Shown here in pieces: positions 50,549 through 59,525 of a stretch of 64,000 nt of DNA (positions are counted from its first letter, which is position 1; each line of letters begins with the position of its first letter). The position numbers and the translations under genes are program-made. The DNA comes from Jiangella endophytica. GTDB taxonomy: Bacteria > Actinomycetota > Actinomycetes > Jiangellales > Jiangellaceae. Where the stretch lies: positions 1 through 64,000 of the forward strand of contig NZ_QVAI01000024.1 in the NCBI RefSeq assembly GCF_003427025.1, in the 5' to 3' direction. The notes under the pieces were generated by a model that made no database searches, was not told the origin of the DNA, and saw only the letters and a list, made by a program, of their open reading frames with translations.

Positions 50549-52162
50549 ATGACCCCCGACGACCCCGTCGTCCCGCGTCCCACTCAAGGAGAACTCCTCG
50601 CCGCGCGGTGGGGACGACGCCGTTTCCTCACCGTCACCGGAGCCGCGGCGGCCCTGGCCTTCGGCGGATCCCTGGCGACGGCCGACACCTCGCCGCAGCG
50701 CAGCCGGCTGGCGTATCCGTTCACACTGGGCATCGCCTCCGGCGATCCGCTGCCTGACGGCGTCGTGCTCTGGACCCGCCTGGCGCCGGAGCCGCTCGCT
50801 ACGTTCGGCGGCATGGACGGCCGCATCTCGGTGCCCGTCCGGTGGGAGCTGGCCGAGGACGAGTCGTTCCATCGGGTGGTGCGCCGGGGCAACGTGCTGG
50901 CCCGCCCGGAGTTCGCCTACTCCGTGCACGTCGACGTCCGCGGCCTGCGACCGTCGACGCACTACTTCTACCGCTTCCGTGCCGGCGACAGCATCTCGCC
51001 GCAGGGCCGCACGAAGACCGCGCCGGCGCGCACCGCCGCGCCGGCGTCGATGGCGTTCGCCTTCGTGTCGTGTCAGCACCGCGTGGTCGGCCACTACACC
51101 GCCTACCAGCACCTGACCGCCGAAGACCTGGACGTCGTGTTCCACCTGGGCGACTACATCTACGAGGGCGCCGACCAGGGCAACCTCGGCCGCGGGCACT
51201 TCCCCGAGCGCACGCTGCTCACGCTCGACGACTATCGAGCGCGGTACGCCCAGTACAAGACCGACGCCGACCTGCAGGCGGCGCACGCGGCCTTCCCGTG
51301 GATCGTCACGATGGACGACCACGAGGTCCTCTCCAACTGGGCGTCAGACTACTCCTTCTACCACCCGCAGGAGGCCACCGACGCGTTCCTGGTCCGCCGC
51401 GCCAACGCGTTCCGCGCCTACTGGGAGCACATGCCGCTGCGGCTCGGCAACCTGCCGACCGGGCCCGACCTGCCGCTCTACCGGCGGTTCGACTACGGAG
51501 GCCTGGCCAGGTTCAACGTCCTCGACACGCGCCAGTACCGCAGCGACCAGGCCAACGGCGACGGCATCAAGCCACCCAGCGACGAGAGCCGCGACCCGAA
51601 CAGGACGCTGCTCGGCGGCGCCCAGGAGCAGTGGCTGCTCGATGGTCTGGCGGGATCCGGCGCCACCTGGAACGTCCTCGCCCAGCAGGTCTTCTTCTCG
51701 CAGCTCGACCTCAACGTCGCCGACGACAAGGAGGCCTACGAGATGGACGCCTGGGACGGCTACGAGGCCGGCCGCGACCGGATCGTCGACTTCCTGCAGG
51801 ATCGCGACATCGCCAACCCCGTCGTCCTGACCGGCGACGTCCACGCGAACAACGCCTGCGAGATCAAGGCCGACTTCGACGACCCCGACTCGGCCACCGT
51901 GGGGACGGAGTTCGTCGGCACCTCGATCAGCAGCTCCGGCGACGGCCGCGACACCGACCCGGGGCGTGACGCGCTCGCGTCCCAGCTGCCGCACATCCCC
52001 TACTACAACGTGCAGCGCGGTTACGTGCGCTGTGAGCTGACGCCTCAGTCGTGGCGCACCGATTTCAAGGTCGTCCCGTACGTCAGCCGGCCTGGAGCAC
52101 CACTGCGCACCGACGCCACCTTCTACGTCGAGAGCGGCCGTCCGGGCCTCCAGCCGGCCTGA
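50549..52162 (+). CDS. Tat-exported PhoD-like phosphodiesterase/phosphatase
   Basis: 537 residues. A Tat motif (RWGRRRFLTVTGAAAALA) is followed by the PhoD N-terminal beta domain (YPFTLGIASGDPLPDGVVLW) and the metallophosphatase core: FAFVSCQHR, HLGDYIYEG, VTMDDHEVLSNW, VVLTGDVHANN. These supply the Fe/Ca ligands of PhoD-type alkaline phosphatase/phosphodiesterases. ATG after GCGGAGGACC. Lies between binding protein and permease genes, so it may release phosphate from the same extracellular substrate. Confidence 0.93.
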   Translation: MTPDDPVVPRPTQGELLAARWGRRRFLTVTGAAAALAFGGSLATADTSPQRSRLAYPFTLGIASGDPLPDGVVLWTRLAPEPLATFGGMDGRISVPVRWELAEDESFHRVVRRGNVLARPEFAYSVHVDVRGLRPSTHYFYRFRAGDSISPQGRTKTAPARTAAPASMAFAFVSCQHRVVGHYTAYQHLTAEDLDVVFHLGDYIYEGADQGNLGRGHFPERTLLTLDDYRARYAQYKTDADLQAAHAAFPWIVTMDDHEVLSNWASDYSFYHPQEATDAFLVRRANAFRAYWEHMPLRLGNLPTGPDLPLYRRFDYGGLARFNVLDTRQYRSDQANGDGIKPPSDESRDPNRTLLGGAQEQWLLDGLAGSGATWNVLAQQVFFSQLDLNVADDKEAYEMDAWDGYEAGRDRIVDFLQDRDIANPVVLTGDVHANNACEIKADFDDPDSATVGTEFVGTSISSSGDGRDTDPGRDALASQLPHIPYYNVQRGYVRCELTPQSWRTDFKVVPYVSRPGAPLRTDATFYVESGRPGLQPA

Positions 52163-52216
52163 CCACGGGCAGCACCTCCCGTCGCCGACCCACCCGCTCC
52201 GCCGCCAGGAGGCACC

Positions 52217-53086
52217 ATGCACAGCAGGCACCGCACGAGCACGGCCGCCCTCGGCGCGGCCGCCACCGTCATCGCGCTGGGCGTCGTCGCCATCGCGGCG
52301 GCACCGGGCGACAGCGCCCCGGCCGACGCGGCCGTCCCTCCGTCCCTCGAGCTCAGCGCCGGCCCGGACCGGCTCGACGTCGCGCCCGGGCTCTGTTCAC
52401 CGTCGACCGTGCAGCTCGGCGTGCGGAGCCTGGACGCCGAACCGTCCTATCCGACGGTCGACGTGGTGGCACCGCCCCCGCTCCGGGTCTCGCGCGACAC
52501 CTTCACCACCTATGTGCCCACCGAGTACGCCGCCATGACGCCGATCGACGTGGTCGTCCCCGGCGACACCGCGCCCGGCGCGTATGACCTGACCGTGAAG
52601 TCGGGCGCCGGCCGGCTCACGGTGCCGGTCACCGTGACGGAGCGGGCATCGGGGCCGGACACGAACCTCGCCCTCGGCCAGGAGACCACCGCCTCCACGG
52701 TCGGCAACCTCACCACGCCGTGCGGCGTCGTCGACGGCGACTACAGCTACACGCTCGAGGGGTATAACCGGCCGCCGACCGCCTGGGCCGACGGTTCGCC
52801 GGGCGTCTTCCCCGACCAGCTCGAGACGTACCTCGCCCGGCCGGCCGTCGTGAACCGGGTCGACGTGCACACGCATCCCGAGGCCCGGTTCGCGCTGCGC
52901 GACTGGGACGTCGAGGTGCGCACCGACGCCGGCTGGACGACGGTGGCGTCGGTGCGCGGCCACACGTCCGGAGGCGCCACGTCCACCTTCCCGAGCGTGC
53001 GGGCCGACGCCGTGCGGATCACCACCATCGCGACCAACGGGTACGCCTACGCGATCGTCACCGAGGTGGAGGTCTACGGCCCGTAG
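52217..53086 (+). CDS. Secreted protein with F5/8C-like domain
   Basis: 289 residues. Signal peptide (ALGAAATVIALGVVAIAAAP), an Ig-like beta domain with two cysteines (about 45-145), and a C-terminal discoidin/F5-8C-like carbohydrate-binding domain (TNLALGQETTASTVGN ... NRVDVHTHPEARFALRDWDVE ... AIVTEVEVYGP). No catalytic domain, so it probably binds glycan outside the cell. ATG after CAGGAGG. A short hairpin follows. Confidence 0.85.
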   Translation: MHSRHRTSTAALGAAATVIALGVVAIAAAPGDSAPADAAVPPSLELSAGPDRLDVAPGLCSPSTVQLGVRSLDAEPSYPTVDVVAPPPLRVSRDTFTTYVPTEYAAMTPIDVVVPGDTAPGAYDLTVKSGAGRLTVPVTVTERASGPDTNLALGQETTASTVGNLTTPCGVVDGDYSYTLEGYNRPPTAWADGSPGVFPDQLETYLARPAVVNRVDVHTHPEARFALRDWDVEVRTDAGWTTVASVRGHTSGGATSTFPSVRADAVRITTIATNGYAYAIVTEVEVYGP

Positions 53087-53101
53087 TCCGGCGCCCGGGT
53101 G

Positions 53102-53121
53102 TCGCACACGGTCTTGTGCGA
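53102..53121 (+). terminator. Short hairpin after F5/8C gene
   Basis: TCGCACA-CGGTCT-TGTGCGA: perfect 7-base arms, 15 bases after the stop. Confidence 0.55.
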
Positions 53122-53157
53122 AGAGCGGCCCGACACTAGCCTGGCATGCTAAATAAA

Positions 53158-53175
53158 TTTTCGATATATAGAAAC
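53158..53175. promoter_or_regulatory. Operator B of the catabolic locus
   Basis: TTTTCG-ATATAT-AGAAAC, same layout as operator A with one arm less perfect, 13 bases before the small leader ORF and 78 before the permease. Confidence 0.6.
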
Positions 53176-53188
53176 TATTGAGGGAGGC

Positions 53189-53257
53189 GTGGTGCAGATC
53201 GACGTGATCCCGCGCATGGCCGGTTCCAGCAGCCGCACGACGAGGTCCGGCTCGTGA
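53189..53257 (+). CDS. 22-codon upstream ORF coupled to permease
   Basis: GTG start after GAGGGAGGC, encoding VVQIDVIPRMAGSSSRTTRS then GS, with a stop whose GTGA overlaps the permease GTG. Its strong ribosome binding site and exact overlap suggest a leader peptide that feeds ribosomes to the permease, which lacks a clear site of its own. It could also be chance. Confidence 0.45.
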   Translation: MVQIDVIPRMAGSSSRTTRSGS

Positions 53258-54228
53258 CGTCGCCACTGCCGGACACCGCGACCGGCCAGGTCGCCCCGCC
53301 GGCTCACCCGGCCCGGCCCCGGCGCTCCGATGCCGGCGAGCGACGCCGACCGTCGCGGCGGCGTCGCGGTGAGCTCGGGCCGGCGGCGCCGTTCCTGGTG
53401 GCCAAGGTGCTGCTGTTCGGCACGTTCATCGCCTTCCCCTTCGTCTACACCGTCTACCTGACCTTCCAGCGCGGCTCGTTGCTCACCGGCCTGTCCTTCG
53501 CCGGCCTGGAGAACTACCGCAACGTGCTGCAGGACGCCCTCTTCCACGAGACGCTGCGCAACACGGCCCTGTTCATGGTGGTGGTCATCCCGCTGACCCT
53601 CGTGGTCACCTGCGCGGTCGGGCTGCTGCTGTCGAGCCGGATCCGCGGCATGAGCGTCTACCGGTCGCTGATCTACACGCCGTCGCTGCTCTCGATCGTG
53701 GTGGCCGGCCTGATCTGGAAGATGCTCATCGACGGCGAGACCGGCCCGCTGGAGCGCTTCACCAACGGCGTGCTGGGTCTCGACATCGCGTGGCTCACCG
53801 ACGGGAACACCGCCATCGTCTTCCTCTCCGTGGTGACGGTGTGGACCAGCATCGGCTTCTACTCGCTGCTGTTCATGGCGGGGTTCAACAACGTCGACCC
53901 GGATCTCGTCGACGCCGCCCGCATCGACGGCGCCAGCGGATGGCAGGTGCTGACGAAGATCAAGCTGCCGCTCATCAGGCCGGTCGCCCAGGTGGTGCTG
54001 GTGCTCGTCACCATCAACGCGGTGCAGCTGTTCGACCTGGTCTACGTGATGACGAAGGGCGGTCCGGGAACCGCGACGTACACGGCCATGTGGTACGTCT
54101 ACCAGAACGCCTTCAACGGCGGCAGCGTCCCGTACGCCGCCACCATGAGCCTGGTGCTGCTCGTGATCACGGCCGTCATCGCCGGAATCTTCATCAACCG
54201 CAGCAGGTCGGAGGCCGACGATGTCTAG
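53254..54228 (+). CDS. Sugar-type ABC importer permease 1 (MalF-like)
   Basis: 324 residues. Six membrane segments (LVAKVLLFGTFIAFPFVYTV, ALFMVVVIPLTLVVTC, SIVVAGLIWKM and others) and the EAA loop DAARIDGASGWQVLTKIKLP. A long cytoplasmic N-terminus precedes them. The GTG overlaps the leader-ORF stop. Forms the channel with the next gene, whose ATG overlaps by eight bases. Confidence 0.92.
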   Translation: MTSPLPDTATGQVAPPAHPARPRRSDAGERRRPSRRRRGELGPAAPFLVAKVLLFGTFIAFPFVYTVYLTFQRGSLLTGLSFAGLENYRNVLQDALFHETLRNTALFMVVVIPLTLVVTCAVGLLLSSRIRGMSVYRSLIYTPSLLSIVVAGLIWKMLIDGETGPLERFTNGVLGLDIAWLTDGNTAIVFLSVVTVWTSIGFYSLLFMAGFNNVDPDLVDAARIDGASGWQVLTKIKLPLIRPVAQVVLVLVTINAVQLFDLVYVMTKGGPGTATYTAMWYVYQNAFNGGSVPYAATMSLVLLVITAVIAGIFINRSRSEADDV

Positions 54229-55078
54229 CGTCACCGCAGCCCGCCCGCAGGCCGTCCGTCCGCGCCGCAACACCCGGCGCGGCGCCCAGGCCACGGCCGT
54301 CCATCTGGCGGCCATCGTCATGTCGGTCGTCTGCGCCGGCCCGGTGCTGCTGCTCGTCGTCGCGTCCCTCCACGACTCCGTGTTCGCGGACTTCTCGTTC
54401 ACGAACCTCACCGTCGCGAACTACGAGCGGCTGCTGGCCAACGAGGTGTTCCTGCGCTGGATCGTCAACAGCGTCCTGGTGGCGCTGGCCGTCACGGCGC
54501 TCACCGTCGCCGTCGACGTGCTGGCCGCCTACGCCTTCGCCAAGATGCGCTTCGCCGGCCGCGACATCACGTTCCGCGTCATGTTGGCCACGATGATGCT
54601 GCCGTTCTCGGCCACGCTGGTGCCGGTGTACCTGCTGGCCTCCGAGCTCGGCATGATCGACCGCTACAGCGGCCTGATCATCCCCGCGGCCGCCGGGCCG
54701 TTCGGCGTGTACCTGCTGCGCCAGTTCGTCCGGGGCGTCCCGGACTCCCTGCTCGAGGCCGCCCGCATCGACGGCGCGGGCCACGGGAGCATCTTCGTCC
54801 GGATCATCCTGCCGCTGTGCCGCCAGCCCATGGCCGTCCTCGCCATCTTCACGTTCGTCGCGAACTGGAACACGTTCCTCTGGCCGCTGCTCATGGCACA
54901 GAGCGAGCACATGATGACGCTGCCGGTGGGCATCGCCACCACGAACACGCAGTTCGCGCAGAACATCTCGCTGCTCACCGCGGGAGCCGTGATCAGCATC
55001 GTGCCGATGGCGCTGCTCTTCGTCCTCTTCCAGCGTCAGTTCATCGGCGGCGTGCTCGCCGGCGCCGTCAAGGCCTGA
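54221..55078 (+). CDS. Sugar-type ABC importer permease 2 (MalG-like)
   Basis: 285 residues. Six membrane segments and EAA loop EAARIDGAGHGSIFVRIILP; the middle MMLPFSATLVPVYLLASELG is typical of carbohydrate permeases. Overlaps permease 1 by eight bases. Partner of permease 1 and the binding protein at 49025. Confidence 0.94.
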   Translation: MSSVTAARPQAVRPRRNTRRGAQATAVHLAAIVMSVVCAGPVLLLVVASLHDSVFADFSFTNLTVANYERLLANEVFLRWIVNSVLVALAVTALTVAVDVLAAYAFAKMRFAGRDITFRVMLATMMLPFSATLVPVYLLASELGMIDRYSGLIIPAAAGPFGVYLLRQFVRGVPDSLLEAARIDGAGHGSIFVRIILPLCRQPMAVLAIFTFVANWNTFLWPLLMAQSEHMMTLPVGIATTNTQFAQNISLLTAGAVISIVPMALLFVLFQRQFIGGVLAGAVKA

Positions 55079-55127
55079 CCCGCTCGAGTCCAGCACCGCA
55101 TCACGTCATCCACAGGAAGGTCCCTCC

Positions 55128-56537
55128 ATGTCTTCGTTCCGCGGCCGGCCACGGATTCCCGAGCACGGCATCAAGGCCACGCTCTGCGGCGGCAACACCA
55201 TCGGCGGCTACCTTCGCGAGCGCGAGGCACGGGCCGACGGCTACCGGCACATCGACACCCCGGCCCTCGTGCGGCGCCTGGTGGAGCTGAACGTCAACAC
55301 CTATCTCTACGGCGTGTGGGACTCGCCGACCGACTGGGACGACCTGCGCGACGAGTTCATGCCCGCCGCGCAGGCCGCCAGCATCGACGTCATCCCCTAC
55401 ATCGTGCCGCCCAGCGAGACCACCGAGAACGGCCGCGCCTCGCGCCCCTTCATGACCGACTACGAAGCGTGGGCCAAGGCCATCGCCGAGCTGTCCCTGC
55501 GCTACCCGAACCTGGTCTCGTGGGCGATCGACGACTTCGAGATCGGCGACAACGCGCTGCTGTTCACCCCTGACTACATGGAGCGGATCAAGCGCGCCCA
55601 GTCGGGGATCAACCCCGACCTCGGCTTCTACACCTGCGCCTACATCGGGTCGGCGACCAACCCGGCCTTCCTCGACAAGTACGGCCCCTACATCGACGGC
55701 ATCATCTACCCGTACCTGGACGGCCGGAACGAGAACACGACCATCACCACGTCGCTGGGCGACTGCATCGACGAGATCCGCTCGCACACCGAGCCCCGCG
55801 GCCTGCAGCTCGTGCTGCTCATCTACACGGGCCGGTTCCTCGACGCGCCGCTGCCGCCGACCGAGGACTACGTCCGCGAGACGGTCGGCGAGGGCGTCCG
55901 GCTGGCCGCGGAGGGCGCGATCGCCGGCGTCGTCGCCTACGGCACGCAGCAGAACGGCGCACCCGCCCCGGCCACGGACCACCGCGCGATGTACGGCGAC
56001 GGCCGGCTCGCCCTCTTCGCGTCGCGCAAGCCCGTGACCCCCGGTCAGCAGGCCAGCGGCGTGCAGGAGGTCCGGGTCGACCCCCGCAGTCCCCGCTACG
56101 AGCTGTCGTTCTGGTTCCGTCGCGAGTTCGTGATGGACCAGCTCAAGCCGGGTGACTACCGGCTGCAGGTCGCCGTCGACGACGCCGTCGTGTGGGACTT
56201 CGACGTGGTCGAGCAGCCGCAGAACCTGTGGCTCCAGGGCGACGCCTACCAGGGGCCCATCGACGTCACGCCGGCGGTGGCCGGGAAGGAGACGGTCCGG
56301 CTCACGTTCCGCCTGGTGGCGACCACGCAGACCGACCACGCCTTCGTCGACGTCGGTGTCGACACCATCGAGACCGTCGGGCTGCACGTCGTCGACCCGG
56401 GCTTCGAGGAGCCGCACACCTGGCAGGTGCACAGCGAGGGTTCGATGGTCGCGACCGTCGACATCTTCGCGGCGGACCGACCGGCCCGCATCCTGTCCGC
56501 GCTCCGCGAGGTCTTCGCCGAGGACGGGCGCCCGTGA
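55128..56537 (+). CDS. Uncharacterised barrel-type protein, putative glycosidase
   Basis: 469 residues, no signal peptide. Residues 1-300 have the alternating strand/helix pattern of a TIM barrel (NVNTYLYGVWDSPTDWDDLR, IDVIPYIVPPSE, LVSWAIDDFEIGDN, YIDGIIYPYLDGRNEN, GLQLVLLIYTGRF), with acidic residues Asp135, Asp136, Glu138 and Asp141 at the end of a strand, as in glycosidases. Residues 310-469 are a beta-sandwich (VVWDFDVVEQPQ...). No family can be named. ATG after CAGGAAGG. Heads a run of coupled genes with the mutarotase and enolase-superfamily genes, so it probably acts on the imported compound. Confidence 0.72.
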   Translation: MSSFRGRPRIPEHGIKATLCGGNTIGGYLREREARADGYRHIDTPALVRRLVELNVNTYLYGVWDSPTDWDDLRDEFMPAAQAASIDVIPYIVPPSETTENGRASRPFMTDYEAWAKAIAELSLRYPNLVSWAIDDFEIGDNALLFTPDYMERIKRAQSGINPDLGFYTCAYIGSATNPAFLDKYGPYIDGIIYPYLDGRNENTTITTSLGDCIDEIRSHTEPRGLQLVLLIYTGRFLDAPLPPTEDYVRETVGEGVRLAAEGAIAGVVAYGTQQNGAPAPATDHRAMYGDGRLALFASRKPVTPGQQASGVQEVRVDPRSPRYELSFWFRREFVMDQLKPGDYRLQVAVDDAVVWDFDVVEQPQNLWLQGDAYQGPIDVTPAVAGKETVRLTFRLVATTQTDHAFVDVGVDTIETVGLHVVDPGFEEPHTWQVHSEGSMVATVDIFAADRPARILSALREVFAEDGRP

Positions 56538-57367
56538 CGTCTGCGCGACCGGCCGGCTCCGGTGCGACCCTCCTGCGGTTCGCGACGCACCGGAGCTCGG
56601 CCAGCCTCGATCTGGACGACGGCGCGCGGCTGACCTCCTTGCGCTTCGACGGGCGAGAGCTCCTCGTCCCGCACGAGGGCCGCGACCCGCTGTGGTGGGG
56701 ATCGTTCGTCATGGCGCCGTGGACCGGTGACCTGCTGGACGGCACGCTCCGGTGGGACGACCGCACGTGGCGGGTGCCGACCGGCCCGGGCGGTCACGCC
56801 TCGCACGGCACCGCACGGCTGTCGCGGTGGACGTCGACCGGTCCGGGCCGGGCGGAGGCGTCGCTCGGGGACGGCTGGCCGTTCGCCGGCTCGGTGGCGC
56901 TGACCACGGAGCTCGGGACCGACGCGCTCCGGCTCGGCCTGCGGCTGCGCGCGGAGCAGGACATGCCGGCCGCCATCGGGTTCCATCCCTGGTTCCCCCG
57001 GTACCTCTCCCCGGGCGGTGCGGCCGCGCGGGTCGAACTGCCGGCCGGGTCGCGGATGCTGCTGCGGCACCCGGACGGAGCACCGTCGACGCGGTTCGTC
57101 GCCCTCGGCCCGCCACCGTGGAACGAGACCGTCCGATGCCCCGTGCCGGTGGCGACCATCGCCTGGCCCGGCGACGGCACGCTCACGTTGACGTGGACCA
57201 GCGCGTTCGCCACCGTCTTCACGGCGCACGAGCAGGGCGTCTGCGTCGAACCCGTGACGAGTCCGTCCGGACGCATGGACGACGTCCTGGCCGCGGGCGA
57301 GACCTTGGACCTGAACGTCACGCTGACGTGGACGCCGTGGCGTCCGGACGAGGACGGCACGCCATGA
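56534..57367 (+). CDS. Aldose 1-epimerase-like mutarotase
   Basis: 277 residues, beta-supersandwich. DDGARLTSLRFDGRELLVPH at the start, VMAPWTGDLLDGTLRW, HASHGTARLSRW with the catalytic-type His, IGFHPWFPRYL, and the late EPVTSPSGRMD, where Glu serves as base. Interconverts sugar anomers in the cytoplasm. GTG overlaps the barrel-protein stop; its own stop overlaps the next ATG. Confidence 0.9.
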   Translation: MTSARPAGSGATLLRFATHRSSASLDLDDGARLTSLRFDGRELLVPHEGRDPLWWGSFVMAPWTGDLLDGTLRWDDRTWRVPTGPGGHASHGTARLSRWTSTGPGRAEASLGDGWPFAGSVALTTELGTDALRLGLRLRAEQDMPAAIGFHPWFPRYLSPGGAAARVELPAGSRMLLRHPDGAPSTRFVALGPPPWNETVRCPVPVATIAWPGDGTLTLTWTSAFATVFTAHEQGVCVEPVTSPSGRMDDVLAAGETLDLNVTLTWTPWRPDEDGTP

Positions 57368-58494
57368 ACCTGCCCTATCGAGTGACGTCCGACCTGATCA
57401 CCGGCATCGAGGTCGCCCGGGTGACGCCGCGGGTGCGGCCGGAACTGCTGGTCTCCGGCGCCCGCGGCAGCCACGACGAGTCGAACTTCCTGCTCGTGCG
57501 CGTGACCACGAAGGGCGGCGTGCAAGGACTCGGTGAGGTGAGCGGCACGCTGACGTGGAGCGGCGAGGACGGCGCCACCGCGGCCCACGTCATCGAGTCG
57601 GCGTTGGCGCCCGCCCTCGTCGGGCGGCCGCTGGCTCCGGTGAGCGCACTGGAACGGCACATGGACACGGCGCTGGCGGCCAGCCCGTTCACCAAGTCCG
57701 GGGTCTCCACCGCCCTGTGGGACGCGTACGCACGGGCCCTCGATGTGCCGCTGGCCGTCGCGCTGGGTGGCCCGGCGAGGACCGAGGTGCCGGTCAAGTG
57801 CAGCCTCAGCGGCTCCGGAGACCGGCTGCGCACGGCGCTCGATGCCGCCCGGGCCGCCGGCTTCACCGCCCACAAGCTGAAGGTCGGCCTCGACGTCACC
57901 GCCGACGCGGCGCGGCTGGCCGAGTTGCGCGGGCTGGTGGGACCCGATGGCTTCATCGGCCTCGACGCCAACGGCGGGTATCGCCGCCGCGACGCCGCTC
58001 GCGCGATCGAGCTCTTCACGCCGTACGCGCCGGCGTTCCTCGAACAGCCCGTGGCCCCGGACGACGTCGAGGGCATGGCCGCACTGCGCGGCCGCGGGCT
58101 GTGCCTCGTCGCCGACGAGAGCGTCTTCGGCATGGCCAGCCTGATCCGGGTGCTGCGCGCGGGAGCCGCGGACGTCGTCAGCCTCTACATCGGCAAGGGC
58201 GGCGGGCCCGGACGTGCCGTCGAGATGGGCCGGGTCGCCGGCGCCCTGGGGGCCGAGGTCATCCTGGGGTCCAACGGCGAGCTGGGAGTGGGCGCCGCGA
58301 CGCAGATCCACGTCGCATGCGCCCTGGAGTCGCTGGCCGGCGACCTCCCGCACGACATCATCGGCCGGCACTACTACATCGAGGACGTCCTCTCGACGCC
58401 CACGATGATCAGCGACGGCGTGGCCCGGCTGCCGGACGGGCCCGGCCTGGGGATCCCGCTCGACGACACCGTCTGGTCGCTGTTCGCCGGCTGA
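57364..58494 (+). CDS. Enolase-superfamily (mandelate racemase/MLE-like) enzyme
   Basis: 376 residues. The N-terminal capping domain is followed by a barrel with the K-x-K base motif HKLKVG (Lys171, Lys173), Mg ligands Asp201 (GLDANG), Glu227 (LEQPV) and Asp251 (VADES), and Lys277 (YIGKGGGP) on the other side. This is the muconate-lactonising subgroup arrangement, whose members are cycloisomerases, epimerases or acid-sugar dehydratases. Coupled to the mutarotase (ATGA). Within this locus, dehydration of an aldonate is a reasonable guess. Confidence 0.92.
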   Translation: MNLPYRVTSDLITGIEVARVTPRVRPELLVSGARGSHDESNFLLVRVTTKGGVQGLGEVSGTLTWSGEDGATAAHVIESALAPALVGRPLAPVSALERHMDTALAASPFTKSGVSTALWDAYARALDVPLAVALGGPARTEVPVKCSLSGSGDRLRTALDAARAAGFTAHKLKVGLDVTADAARLAELRGLVGPDGFIGLDANGGYRRRDAARAIELFTPYAPAFLEQPVAPDDVEGMAALRGRGLCLVADESVFGMASLIRVLRAGAADVVSLYIGKGGGPGRAVEMGRVAGALGAEVILGSNGELGVGAATQIHVACALESLAGDLPHDIIGRHYYIEDVLSTPTMISDGVARLPDGPGLGIPLDDTVWSLFAG

Positions 58495-58533
58495 CCACCC
58501 CTGACGACCACCGTGACCTATCGGCCGCAGATT

Positions 58534-58547
58534 CGAAGAAGGCTTCG
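58534..58547. promoter_or_regulatory. Possible operator before IclR gene
   Basis: CGAAG-AAGG-CTTCG, an inverted repeat built of the same half-sites as operator A but with different spacing, 53 bases before the IclR start. Could serve autoregulation. Confidence 0.4.
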
Positions 58548-58600
58548 GTATGACAGAGCGACATCGTGTCCAGGTCCCGGCGCCGGATTAGTCTTCGGGC

Positions 58601-59437
58601 ATGAGCGCAGACGTGGTCACTGGAGGCGGTACCCGCGGGGCGGGCAAGGAGAAGGACCCGGCGCCCGCCGCGGGTCGGACGCTGACCGTCCTGGAGACCC
58701 TGGTGTCCCACGACGACGGCCTGACGCTGACGGAGCTGTCCAAGCTGACCGACATCCCGCTGGCGAGTTGCGCCTCCATCGTCTACACCCTGGAACGACG
58801 CGGGTACGCCTCGCGCCGGGTGGTCGGCCGCAGCCACTTCTGGCGCGCCACGCTGGCCCTCTACGGGCTGGCTGTGCGCCTGACCCGCAACGTCGACCTC
58901 GCCACCGTCGCGCAGTCCGAGATGCAGCAACTGGCCGACGACCTCGGCATGCCCGTGCACATCGGCGTGCTGAACGGACCGTCCGTGGTCTACGTCGCCA
59001 AGGCGGCCGCCACCGGCATCATCCAGTTCGACACCTACCCCGGCAAGCTGTCGCCGTTCAACCTGACCGCGCTCGGCCGCGCCATCGTCGCCCAGTACCA
59101 GCCGGCGGAGCTCGACGATCTGCTGCATCTCATGGCCGACGGTCGTGGCCCCAGGGCGAAGGGCGCGTCCAAGCAGGACTTCCTGGGGGTGCTCGAGGTG
59201 GTCAGGGCCGACGGCTACGCGGTCGAGTACGAGGAGGAAGAGGCCAACGTCGCCTGTGTGGCGGCCCCGTTCTTCGGCGCCGACGGACGGGTGGCCGGCG
59301 CCGTGGGTGTCACGGCGTTCGCGAAGGACCTGGCCTCGGTGCGTCAACAGCGCGTGGTCGGCCAGCGGCTCATCGAGCTGGCCTCCGCCATCTCGGTGAA
59401 GCTCGGCTATTCCGGGAGCCGCGCACGCCGCGACTGA
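58601..59437 (+). CDS. IclR family transcriptional regulator
   Basis: 278 residues. After a 25-residue tail comes the winged HTH (LTLTELSKLTDIPLASCASI then VYTLERRGYASRR) and the IclR ligand-binding domain (PVHIGVLNGPSVVYVAKAAA, FNLTALGRAIVA, VACVAAPFFGADGRVAGAVG). Stands between two halves of the catabolic locus and is the only regulator there, so it is the natural binder of the repeated TTCG-N6-GAA sites. Confidence 0.94.
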   Translation: MSADVVTGGGTRGAGKEKDPAPAAGRTLTVLETLVSHDDGLTLTELSKLTDIPLASCASIVYTLERRGYASRRVVGRSHFWRATLALYGLAVRLTRNVDLATVAQSEMQQLADDLGMPVHIGVLNGPSVVYVAKAAATGIIQFDTYPGKLSPFNLTALGRAIVAQYQPAELDDLLHLMADGRGPRAKGASKQDFLGVLEVVRADGYAVEYEEEEANVACVAAPFFGADGRVAGAVGVTAFAKDLASVRQQRVVGQRLIELASAISVKLGYSGSRARRD

Positions 59438-59452
59438 CGCGGCCGGCAACCC

Positions 59453-59482
59453 TTGCGCCCCTCGGTCCTGAGGCTCTACCAT
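59453..59482 (+). promoter_or_regulatory. Candidate promoter of the dehydrogenase operon
   Basis: TTGCGC (59453-59458) and TACCAT (59477-59482) at 18-base spacing, followed by operator D; a fair sigma-70-type match. Confidence 0.4.
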
Positions 59483-59500
59483 CGAGTCATATCGAAGTAA

Positions 59501-59518
59501 TTTTCGAGATTTGGAAGG
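59501..59518. promoter_or_regulatory. Operator D of the catabolic locus
   Basis: TTTTCG-AGATTT-GGAAGG, like operators A and B, seven bases before the dehydrogenase GTG and overlapping its ribosome binding site. An overlapping TCGAA-GTAATT-TTCGA palindrome precedes it at 59492. Confidence 0.58.
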
Positions 59519-59525
59519 GTTGAGG

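Noticed and set aside
59492-59507. TCGAA-GTAATT-TTCGA palindrome as the main operator before the dehydrogenase
   Set aside because: Half-site order is reversed relative to the other sites; the overlapping TTTTCG-N6-GGAAGG fits the set better. It may still contribute.
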